Origin: Clostridia bacterium
GTDB lineage: Bacteria > Bacillota > Clostridia > Christensenellales > Pumilibacteraceae
NCBI GenBank assembly: GCA_017452405.1
Contig: JAFTMM010000019.1
Location: 1-11,481, forward strand
Direction of reading: 5' to 3'
Length of the DNA stretch: 11,481 bases
Positions 6,238 through 11,481 of the stretch are shown here, one piece after another. The position numbers and the translations under genes were made by a program. The notes beneath the pieces are model-generated. The model made no database searches, was not told the origin of the DNA, and saw only the letters and a list, made by a program, of their open reading frames with translations. Position 1 is the first letter of the stretch; each line of letters opens with the position of its first letter.

Positions 6238-8028
6238 ATGAAAAAAATCAATGCAGAACAGCTCCGCAATATGTGGTTTGAATTTTATAAGAGTAAGGGA
6301 CACGCGCTCATTTCGTCCGCATCCCTTATTCCCGAAAACGATCCTACCGTTCTTTTTACTACGGCAGGTATGCACCCCCTCGTGCCTTACCTTCTTGGAC
6401 AAAAGCACCCTCAGGGAACTCGTCTTGCAGACGTGCAGAAGTGCGTGCGTACGGGTGATATCGAGGAAGTAGGCGACGCATCGCACCTTACTTTCTTTGA
6501 AATGCTCGGTAACTGGTCACTCGGCGACTATTTCAAAGAGGAAATGATAGCGTGGAGCTACGAGTTCTTAACGAGTGATAAATACCTCGGTCTTGATCCT
6601 GAGCAGTTATCCGTAACCGTGTTCGAGGGTGACGAGGACTGCCCCCGTGACGAGGAATCGGCAGGTTATTGGGAAAAGGCAGGACTGCCCAGAGAGCGTA
6701 TTTATTTCCTCCCGAAAAAGTACAATTGGTGGGGACCTGCGGGACTTACCGGACCTTGCGGACCGGATACTGAAATGTTCGTAGATACGGGCAAACCTAA
6801 ATGCTCGCCCTCTTGTTCGCCCGCTTGTGATTGCGGAAAGTACCTTGAAGTATGGAACGACGTGTTTATGCAGTACAACAAGACGGCAGAAGGCAAGTAC
6901 GAGCCTCTTGCGCAGAAGAACGTTGATACGGGTATGGGACTTGAACGTACCATAAAGACAATGCAGGGCGTTTCCAGCGTTTATGAAACCGACCTCTTCG
7001 CTCCCATTATCGGTAAGATCGAGGAGCTTACCGGCAAAAAATACGGATCTGACGAAGCGACTACCAAGGCAATCCGCGTTATTGCCGACCACGTCCGCAC
7101 CGCCGTAATGATTATCGGTGACGACAGAGGCGTAGTTTGCTCCAACGTCGATCAGGGCTATATCCTCCGCAGACTGCTTCGTCGCGCGGTAAGATTTATC
7201 AAACAGCTGGGCGGTGGAATGGGCTTGCTTTCGCAGGTAGCGAAGGTAATAATCTCCGAGTATAAGGACGTTTATCCTGAACTCGGTCGTAACGCAGAAC
7301 GCGTAATAAACGAAATCGACGCCGAGGAAGGTAGATTTGAAAAGACCATAAACGCGGGCATGAAGCGTTTTAACGCCATTCGAGAACATATTGTAGGCGA
7401 CGTTATTGCAGGTAATACGGCGTTTAAGCTTTACGATACTTTCGGTTTCCCGATTGAAATGACAGTGGAGCTTGCAAGCGAAGCAGGGCTTAAAGTGGAT
7501 ATGGACGGCTTTAATAAGGCGTTTGAAGAACATATGGCGAAGAGCAGGGCAGGTGCAGAACAGAAGTTTAAGTGTGGTCTTGCCGACAACGGCGAACAGA
7601 CAGTTAAACTCCACACCGCAACCCACCTTCTCCACGCATCTCTGAAAAAAGTCCTCGGTGACGACGGCATTTCTCAAAAGGGAAGTAACATAACCGAAGA
7701 GCGACTCCGCTTCGACTTCAACTTCCCCAGACCGCTTACCAAGGAAGAAATTACGGCGGTAGAGAACGCAGTAAACGAAGCTATCAACGCAAAAGTTCCC
7801 GTAGTGTGCGAGGAAATGACGTTGGAAGAAGCAAAGGAAGCAGGCGCAGAAGCGCACTTTGAAAGCCGTTACGGCGAGCGCGTGAAGGTATATACTATGG
7901 GCGAGTTCTCCAAAGAAGTCTGCGGAGGACCTCACGTAGAAAATACCGGCGACCTCGGTCACTTCCGCATTACCAAAGAGCAAAGCTCTTCGGCAGGCAT
8001 AAGAAGAATAAAAGCAATCGTAGAATAA
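6238..8028 (+). CDS. alaS: Alanine--tRNA ligase, short form without the C-terminal C-Ala domain
   Basis: Class II synthetase charging tRNA-Ala. At 596 residues it is much shorter than the usual ~870. The catalytic core is present: NDPTVLFTTAGMHP, FFEMLGNWSLGDYF (motif 2 region) and GYILRRLLRRAVRF. The editing domain that clears mis-charged Ser/Gly is present, with the metal ligands H459 and H463 (HTATH) and C562 and H566 (CGGPH). The protein stops soon after SSSAGIRRIKAIVE, where standard AlaRS continues into the coiled coil and C-Ala domain. The stop is followed directly by a strong terminator, so the short form looks native, not a sequencing break. An unusual cysteine cluster, C189, C193, C197 and C199, follows GPCGPDTEMF. 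Start ATG 6238 has AAGGA at 6226-6230. No convincing promoter or T-box leader is seen upstream; the preceding 411 bases are hairpin array 2. Confidence 0.94.
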   Translation: MKKINAEQLRNMWFEFYKSKGHALISSASLIPENDPTVLFTTAGMHPLVPYLLGQKHPQGTRLADVQKCVRTGDIEEVGDASHLTFFEMLGNWSLGDYFKEEMIAWSYEFLTSDKYLGLDPEQLSVTVFEGDEDCPRDEESAGYWEKAGLPRERIYFLPKKYNWWGPAGLTGPCGPDTEMFVDTGKPKCSPSCSPACDCGKYLEVWNDVFMQYNKTAEGKYEPLAQKNVDTGMGLERTIKTMQGVSSVYETDLFAPIIGKIEELTGKKYGSDEATTKAIRVIADHVRTAVMIIGDDRGVVCSNVDQGYILRRLLRRAVRFIKQLGGGMGLLSQVAKVIISEYKDVYPELGRNAERVINEIDAEEGRFEKTINAGMKRFNAIREHIVGDVIAGNTAFKLYDTFGFPIEMTVELASEAGLKVDMDGFNKAFEEHMAKSRAGAEQKFKCGLADNGEQTVKLHTATHLLHASLKKVLGDDGISQKGSNITEERLRFDFNFPRPLTKEEITAVENAVNEAINAKVPVVCEEMTLEEAKEAGAEAHFESRYGERVKVYTMGEFSKEVCGGPHVENTGDLGHFRITKEQSSSAGIRRIKAIVE

Positions 8029-8038
8029 TATCTTAAAT

Positions 8039-8077
8039 GGGAGAATGCTTTATAAAGGCGTTCTCCCTCGCTTTTTT
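8039..8077 (+). terminator. Rho-independent terminator after alaS
   Basis: Arms GGGAGAATGCTTT (8039-8051) and AAAGGCGTTCTCCC (8054-8067) form a 13-bp stem including two G-T wobbles around a 3-base loop. TCGC and then six T (8072-8077) follow. It begins 10 bases past the alaS stop. Confidence 0.9.
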
Positions 8078-8110
8078 ATGAGCGTGGGAATAAAATTTCA
8101 CAAAAGGGTA

Positions 8111-8139
8111 TTGACAAGCATATAATAGTGTGGTATAAT
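8111..8139 (+). promoter_or_regulatory. Near-perfect extended -10 sigma-A promoter
   Basis: TTGACA (8111-8116), a 17-base spacer, and TGGTATAAT (8131-8139), which includes the TGn extension. Predicted start is near 8146, 26 bases before the ATG of the zinc-ribbon membrane protein. A direct repeat TTGACAANNNTATA occurs at 8111-8124 and 8139-8152. Confidence 0.88.
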
Positions 8140-8171
8140 TGACAAAATTATACAAAAGGAGTGACTTCACT

Positions 8172-8849
8172 ATGTATTGCACTAACTGCGGAAAAGAAAT
8201 CAATACTGAAAAGTGTCCGTATTGCGGTCATGATTCATCAGCTCCTCAAACGCCCGTAAACAACAACGTGTTTGATGAAGTGCCTAATAGCAACGCATAT
8301 AATGGAAATGACGTATTCAACGAAGTTCCCAACCAGCAAAACGCGTCAAACTATAATAACAACTACGGTAACGTACCGGTTCAATTACAGAAACCGCCTC
8401 TCGGCATGGGATGGTTTAAGTTTTTGATAAATTTTGCTCTTATCGCTAGCGGTATATTAAACGTAATCACCGGAATAGTTTATTTTACAGGTGCGTCGTA
8501 TGAAATAATAGAAGCGGGAATGGCTGCAATGGTCTATGAGGCTTATCCTGAACTGAAAATCCTTGATGTAGTGATGGGAATTTTTTCTTTAGTCTTTGCT
8601 GGTTTTGTAATTGCTACGCGTTTCTTGCTCGCCGGGTATAAGAAAATTGGTCCTATATTTTTATACGTAATATACGGTTTTACTTTAGTTATAAATTTAG
8701 TATATATTTTCGTAGGCGCAGGAATACTAGGAGTTTCAGTAGCTCAGCTTATCGACACGTCCACTATATCAAGTTTGATAGTTAGCGTAGCAATGTTAGT
8801 AATTAATATCGTATACTTTACCAAGCGTCGCGAATTATTCGTGAAATAA
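8172..8849 (+). CDS. Zinc-ribbon membrane protein with four predicted transmembrane helices, function unknown
   Basis: 225 residues. The N-terminus is a short zinc ribbon with CxxC pairs C3/C6 and C15/C18 (MYCTNCGKEI...CPYCG). A low-complexity, asparagine-rich linker spans about residues 25-75 and contains an internal repeat, NNVFDEVPN (31-39) and NDVFNEVPN (46-54). Hydrophobic segments at about 82-106, 131-153, 160-186 and 199-216 are probable transmembrane helices. The ribbon should lie in the cytoplasm; orientation is inferred. The ATG at 8172 was chosen because AAAGGAG (8155-8161) precedes it at 10 bases; an in-frame TTG at 8139 overlaps the promoter's -10 box and cannot be used. It is monocistronic, with its own promoter and a likely terminator. 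Zinc-ribbon plus membrane-domain proteins of this layout are common in Clostridia, but I know no firm role for them. Confidence 0.88.
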   Translation: MYCTNCGKEINTEKCPYCGHDSSAPQTPVNNNVFDEVPNSNAYNGNDVFNEVPNQQNASNYNNNYGNVPVQLQKPPLGMGWFKFLINFALIASGILNVITGIVYFTGASYEIIEAGMAAMVYEAYPELKILDVVMGIFSLVFAGFVIATRFLLAGYKKIGPIFLYVIYGFTLVINLVYIFVGAGILGVSVAQLIDTSTISSLIVSVAMLVINIVYFTKRRELFVK

Positions 8850-8865
8850 AAAATTAGCTTTTATG

Positions 8866-8897
8866 AAATGAGTTAAGGTTTTCGTAACGCATTTTTT
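8866..8897 (+). terminator. Likely terminator after the zinc-ribbon gene
   Basis: Arms AAATGAGTTA (8866-8875) and TAACGCATTT (8885-8894) pair with one internal mismatch around a 9-base loop, and the T run continues to 8897. The remainder of 8898-8929 is AT-rich with nothing recognisable. Confidence 0.58.
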
Positions 8898-8929
8898 ACT
8901 CGGATAAAATTTTTTCATATTAAAAATGA

Positions 8930-8967
8930 TTGCAATTTGCTTGAAATTATTGTATAATGCGTATAAT
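8930..8967 (+). promoter_or_regulatory. Promoter(s) for pckA
   Basis: TTGCAA (8930-8935), a 17-base spacer and TATAAT (8953-8958) form a good sigma-A site. A second TATAAT at 8962-8967 lies 9 bases downstream, served by TTGAAA (8941-8946, 15-base spacer) or TTGCTT (8937-8942, 19-base spacer), so two staggered starts are possible. The leader to the ATG would be about 65-75 bases. Confidence 0.72.
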
Positions 8968-9039
8968 GGGGTTTATGGGAAATTTTTCCAAAACCTGCGC
9001 ATAATACTTTTGAAAAATTATATTTTGGAGGAAACATAA

Positions 9040-10620
9040 ATGGAAACCTACGGGTTAGACAAAATCGGCATTAACGCCAAATCGGTTAGCAGAAACCTCA
9101 GCCCTTCCGCTCTTACCAAGCTTGCTCTTCGTGACGAACCTGACGCAATGCTTATGGACAAAGGTGCTCTCCTCGTTGAAACGGGTAAGTACACCGGACG
9201 TTCCCCCAAGGATAAATACGTTGTAGAAGAACCCTCTTCGGCAGACAAAATCAACTGGGGAAAAGAGAACGTTAAGATTTCTCAGGAGAAGGCAGACGCT
9301 ATTACCGCAGATGTTAAGGCATACCTTTCCGGCGTTGAAAACGTATACGTATTCGACGGCTTTGCAGGCGCAGATCCTGAATACAGAATCTCCGTTCGCG
9401 TTATCAACGAGTATGCAAGCCAGAACCTTTTCATGAACAATATGCTTATCCGTCCTACCAAAGACGAACTCGTAGGCTTTGAAGCAGACTACACCGTTCT
9501 TTGCGCTCCCGGACTCAAGCTTGACGCAGCTAAGTACGGCATCAATTCCGAAGCTGCTATTATTCTCGACTTCGGCAAGAAGCTCGTTACCATCGCAGGC
9601 TCTAAGTACAGCGGTGAAATGAAGAAGTCCGTGTTCAGCGTAATGAACTACGAACTTCCCCTCAAGGGCGTACTCGGAATGCACTGCTCGGCTAACATGG
9701 CTACCGACGGTAGCGGTGACACCGCACTCTTCTACGGACTCTCCGGAACGGGTAAGACCACTCTTTCCGCAGACCCCAACAGAGGTCTTATCGGTGACGA
9801 CGAGCACGGCTGGTCGGACAACGGTATCTTCAATATCGAGGGTGGTTGCTACGCTAAGTGTATCGGTCTTAAGGCAGAATCTGAACCTGAAATTTACAAC
9901 GCTATCCGCCACGGCGCAGTAGTAGAAAACGTAGTAGTAGACAAGGAAACCGGCGCTCCCGACTATAACGATGGCTCTCTTACCGAGAACACCCGCGTAT
10001 CTTACCCCGTTAACTTCATTGACAATGCAGTTATCCCCGGTGTAGGCGGACATCCCACCACCGTTATCTTCCTTACCTACGACGCATACGGAGTTCTTCC
10101 TCCCATCTCGAAGCTCTCCATCGATCAGGCTAAGTTCTACTTCGTTTCCGGTTATACCTCTAAGGTTGCAGGAACCGAGCGTGGAATTAAAGAGCCCGTT
10201 CCTACTTTCTCGACCTGCTTCGGCGCACCTTTCCTTCCTCTTCCTTCGTCCGTATATGCTGATATGCTCGGCGAGAAGATCGAAAAGCACGGCGCATCCG
10301 TATACCTCATCAACACCGGTCTTACCGGCGGAGCTTACGGCGTAGGCACCAGAATGTCCATTAAGGCTACCCGCGCTTGCGTAACCGCAGCTCTTAACGG
10401 CTCTCTCGCTAAGGCAGAGTTCGAAACCGATCCTATCTTCGGCTTCGGTATTCCAAAGGCAGTTGAAGGCGTAGATTCTTCCGTTCTTAACCCTGCAAAC
10501 GCATGGAAAGATAAGGAAGCGTACGTTGCAACCGCTAAGAAGCTTGCTGCTTCCTTCCAGGAAAACATCAAGAGCTTCAACCTTCCCGAAGCTGTTGTTA
10601 AAGCAGGCCCTAAGGCGTAA
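9040..10620 (+). CDS. pckA: Phosphoenolpyruvate carboxykinase (ATP type)
   Basis: Cytosolic enzyme interconverting oxaloacetate + ATP and PEP + CO2 + ADP. It serves gluconeogenesis or, in many gut anaerobes, PEP carboxylation toward C4 acids. 526 residues, the usual length. Visible signatures: TGRSPKDKYVV from residue 52 (substrate arginine R54), the P-loop GLSGTGKTTL (233-242) and kinase-2 GDDEH (252-256). Further on are YFVSGYTSKVAGTERG and the adenine/metal-site region NTGLTGGAYGVGTRMS. The P-loop form and overall length indicate the ATP class rather than the GTP class. ATG 9040 has GGAGG at 9027-9031, 8 bases upstream. Codons lean strongly to C-ending forms (GGC, GAC, AAC, TTC, TAC), more than in the neighbouring genes, which suggests high expression. 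It is transcribed alone, with its own promoter and terminator. Confidence 0.97.
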   Translation: METYGLDKIGINAKSVSRNLSPSALTKLALRDEPDAMLMDKGALLVETGKYTGRSPKDKYVVEEPSSADKINWGKENVKISQEKADAITADVKAYLSGVENVYVFDGFAGADPEYRISVRVINEYASQNLFMNNMLIRPTKDELVGFEADYTVLCAPGLKLDAAKYGINSEAAIILDFGKKLVTIAGSKYSGEMKKSVFSVMNYELPLKGVLGMHCSANMATDGSGDTALFYGLSGTGKTTLSADPNRGLIGDDEHGWSDNGIFNIEGGCYAKCIGLKAESEPEIYNAIRHGAVVENVVVDKETGAPDYNDGSLTENTRVSYPVNFIDNAVIPGVGGHPTTVIFLTYDAYGVLPPISKLSIDQAKFYFVSGYTSKVAGTERGIKEPVPTFSTCFGAPFLPLPSSVYADMLGEKIEKHGASVYLINTGLTGGAYGVGTRMSIKATRACVTAALNGSLAKAEFETDPIFGFGIPKAVEGVDSSVLNPANAWKDKEAYVATAKKLAASFQENIKSFNLPEAVVKAGPKA

Positions 10621-10641
10621 TTAACGCATAACTAAATAATA

Positions 10642-10673
10642 AAAAACTGCTCACTACGTGGTGAGCAGTTTTT
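10642..10673. terminator. Bidirectional terminator between pckA and the convergent small ORF
   Basis: AAAAACTGCTCAC (10642-10654) and GTGAGCAGTTTTT (10661-10673) form a perfect 13-bp stem with a 6-base loop. The T run serves pckA on the + strand. The A run (10641-10646) gives a T run on the minus strand and serves the 63-codon ORF that ends at 10678. Confidence 0.9.
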
Positions 10674-10677
10674 GTTT

Positions 10678-10869
10678 TTAATCCAAAGTTAATTTGTATC
10701 TTCTTAATCTTTTCTTTTTATAGTAGTTATAGCTAATTTCGTCATCATAGTTTAATACTTCATAATCTAAATCTAAAGTCAGACATACGTTAATTTTAAG
10801 TCGCTTTTTACTGTAATAATAATCGCAAGCTTCTTTTTCTTTTGGATTTTTCTTTTCGTCGTAGTTCAT
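10678..10869 (-). CDS. Small, highly charged 63-aa protein, probably from a leaderless mRNA; function unknown
   Basis: I do not recognise a family. It is rich in Lys, Tyr, Asp and Glu, has no hydrophobic segment, and carries an internal imperfect repeat: residues 18-33 (YYSKKRLKINVCLTLD) against 49-63 (YYKKKRLRRYKLTLD), about ten identities. It occupies the whole space between the divergent regulator promoter and the shared terminator. The single ATG (10869) has no Shine-Dalgarno; a good promoter (TTTACA, 17 bases, TATAAT) puts the transcription start at or within a base or two of that ATG, consistent with leaderless translation. Divergence from an XRE regulator across twin operators suggests it is controlled by that regulator. 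It could instead be a chance ORF on a small non-coding transcript, but promoter, terminator and ORF limits agree well. Confidence 0.5.
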   Translation of the reverse strand: MNYDEKKNPKEKEACDYYYSKKRLKINVCLTLDLDYEVLNYDDEISYNYYKKKRLRRYKLTLD

Positions 10870-10876
10870 ACTAAAT

Positions 10877-10905
10877 ATTATACTTCTATAATATAGAAAT
10901 GTAAA
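10877..10905 (-). promoter_or_regulatory. Minus-strand promoter for the 63-aa ORF
   Basis: Read on the minus strand: TTTACA (10905-10900), 17 bases, TATAAT (10882-10877). The predicted start is 10870-10869, on the A of the ATG. The 17-base spacer contains the first operator palindrome, so a bound regulator would block polymerase. Confidence 0.7.
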
Positions 10906-10920
10906 GTCTATAATATAGAA
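10884..10920. promoter_or_regulatory. Twin palindromic operators in the divergent promoter region
   Basis: TTCTATA-A-TATAGAA (10884-10898) is a perfect 15-base dyad. A second copy, TCTATA-A-TATAGA with the same trailing A (10907-10920), has its centre 22 bases away, about two helical turns. The outer arms ATACTTCTATA (10880-10890) and TATAGAAGTAT (10914-10924) also make the whole region one larger palindrome. The spacing suits two cooperating XRE dimers. Confidence 0.75.
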
Positions 10921-10921
10921 G

Positions 10922-10927
10922 TATGAT
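10922..10927 (+). promoter_or_regulatory. Possible -10 box for the XRE regulator pair
   Basis: TATGAT at 10922-10927 would start transcription near 10934, 5 bases before the ATG at 10939. The -35 is poor (ATGTAA at 10899-10904). An alternative TATAAT at 10909-10914 lies inside the second operator and also lacks a good -35. Either one is overlapped or flanked by the operators, as expected for autoregulation. Confidence 0.35.
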
Positions 10928-10938
10928 AAAATTACAAT

Positions 10939-11154
10939 ATGATACTCTTGGGTGACAAATTAAAAGAACTCAGAAAGGGGAGCGCGCTTACGCAAAAACA
11001 AGTTGCGGAAAAATTGGGTATTGCTCACAATACTCTTTCTCAATTTGAAAATGACTTAGCGCGTCCGAGTTATGAAGTTCTTGTGAGACTCGCTTTACTA
11101 TATGACGTTACTACGGATTATCTTCTCGGAAACAAGTCTTACGACCAGCCGTAA
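10939..11154 (+). CDS. XRE-family (Cro/CI-type) helix-turn-helix regulator, 71 aa
   Basis: Single-domain DNA-binding protein. Residues 5-60 form a typical five-helix HTH_3 domain: DKLKELRKGSALTQKQVA, then the turn and recognition helix EKLGIAHNTLSQFENDLARPS, then YEVLVRLALLYDVTTDYLLG, which is the family's standard ending. Only about ten residues follow the domain, so there is no ligand or protease domain. The ATG has no Shine-Dalgarno and may be translated from a nearly leaderless message. The twin palindromes upstream are the likely operators, implying repression of itself and of the divergent 63-aa ORF; that target assignment is inference. It is AT-richer than the genes before it. It could be a remnant of a prophage or other element, or a resident regulator; nothing else mobile is visible. 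Confidence 0.9.
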   Translation: MILLGDKLKELRKGSALTQKQVAEKLGIAHNTLSQFENDLARPSYEVLVRLALLYDVTTDYLLGNKSYDQP

Positions 11155-11166
11155 AATGAGGTTTTA

Positions 11167-11400
11167 ATGGACACTTATACGACTATCAAAAATAGGCTTC
11201 TTTCCTTATTGGAAGAAAAACGTTTCTCAATCCATGGACTTGCAACGGAATCCGGTGTTCCGCCGTCAACGATTAAAAATATTTTGTATGGCAAAAGTAA
11301 AAACCCCGGCATAGTAACCTTAAAAATGTTATGTGATGGGTTGGGTATATCAATTATAGATTTTTTTAACGTTAAGGAGTTTGAAGAAATCGAAGACTAA
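11167..11400 (+). CDS. Second XRE-type helix-turn-helix regulator, 77 aa
   Basis: Small DNA-binding protein with a different HTH subtype from its neighbour. After an N-terminal helix (IKNRLLSLLEEKRFSIHGLA) comes the recognition unit ESGVPPSTIKNILYGKSKNP. It continues TLKMLCDGLGISIIDFF and ends in an acidic tail, EFEEIED. This arrangement is common among small regulators of Clostridia. The gene starts 12 bases after the first regulator's stop, with GAGG (11158-11161) as ribosome site 5 bases before the ATG. It is therefore co-transcribed and ends at a strong terminator. Whether the two proteins act together is unknown. Confidence 0.88.
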   Translation: MDTYTTIKNRLLSLLEEKRFSIHGLATESGVPPSTIKNILYGKSKNPGIVTLKMLCDGLGISIIDFFNVKEFEEIED

Positions 11401-11432
11401 AAAAATGCGTTTCGTTTTGAAACGCATTTTTT
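11401..11432 (+). terminator. Rho-independent terminator after the regulator pair
   Basis: AAAAATGCGTTTC (11401-11413) and GAAACGCATTTTT (11419-11431) form a perfect 13-bp stem with loop GTTTT, directly behind the stop codon. The T run serves the + strand; the A run could also stop transcripts arriving from the right. 11433-11481 is AT-rich with no visible feature. Confidence 0.92.
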
Positions 11433-11481
11433 GTTATTAAGCTATAGAGAAAAAATTAAAAATCTGAAAAAAGTGTTCTTA

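Noticed and set aside
6607..7983. 458-codon open frame antisense to alaS
   Set aside because: It lies wholly inside a gene with clear AlaRS motifs. Its translation is rich in Phe, Cys, His and Arg without domains, and it has no ribosome site; it is a shadow of codon bias.
8139..8171. TTG at 8139 as the start of the zinc-ribbon protein
   Set aside because: It overlaps the -10 box and lies upstream of the predicted transcript start; ATG 8172 has a strong ribosome site and begins directly with the zinc ribbon.
9055..10290. 411-codon open frame antisense to pckA
   Set aside because: Shadow of the strongly biased pckA codons; no recognisable protein features and no promoter or ribosome site.
10678..11400. 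Prophage or integrated mobile element
   Set aside because: The paired XRE genes and divergent operators resemble phage control regions, but no integrase, attachment site or structural gene is visible before the window ends.

Overview
The window reads as a chromosomal segment of an anaerobic Gram-positive bacterium, probably an uncultured gut member of the Clostridia (Bacillota). The grounds are AGGAG-type ribosome binding sites, near-consensus sigma-A promoters, U-tract hairpin terminators, and the gene set: RecD2-type helicase, formate-tetrahydrofolate ligase, ATP-type PEP carboxykinase and small XRE regulators. A placement near Christensenellales is only a guess from the general look of the genes and intergenic repeats. 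Composition is mid-range GC by eye in the large genes and clearly AT-rich after position 10620.

Layout: 1-1690 is the 3' part of a recD2-like helicase gene, cut by the window edge. 1691-1930 holds a sigma-A-type promoter and an array of mini-hairpins that would form the 5' leader of fhs. 1931-5826 is a tight cluster: fhs (formate-THF ligase), glnS (glutaminyl-tRNA synthetase, zero gap) and a HAD phosphatase (ATGA overlap). 5827-6237 is a second, larger hairpin array without genes. 6238-8028 is a short alanyl-tRNA synthetase lacking the C-Ala domain, followed by a strong terminator. 8172-8849 encodes a zinc-ribbon plus four-helix membrane protein behind a near-perfect extended -10 promoter. 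9040-10620 is pckA with its own promoter(s) and a bidirectional terminator. 10678-11400 is a small AT-rich regulatory module: a minus-strand 63-codon ORF diverges from two consecutive small XRE-type regulators across twin palindromic operators, and it ends with another terminator.

Most genes are housekeeping: one-carbon metabolism, aminoacylation, PEP/oxaloacetate interconversion and DNA repair. The unusual material is intergenic. Two arrays of short perfect inverted repeats share one design: a stem starting TG and ending CA, a C-G closing pair, a GNA or GNNA loop, and an ATTCA linker. Three consecutive units keep their order between the arrays. In the second array the linker direction flips, and the loop sense flips with it. 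Several units contain GCGAAGC, known as an exceptionally stable single-stranded DNA mini-hairpin. This looks like a mobile or self-propagating palindromic repeat family. The second point of interest is the divergent XRE / 63-aa locus, where both start codons have essentially no Shine-Dalgarno and lie at or near the predicted transcription starts.
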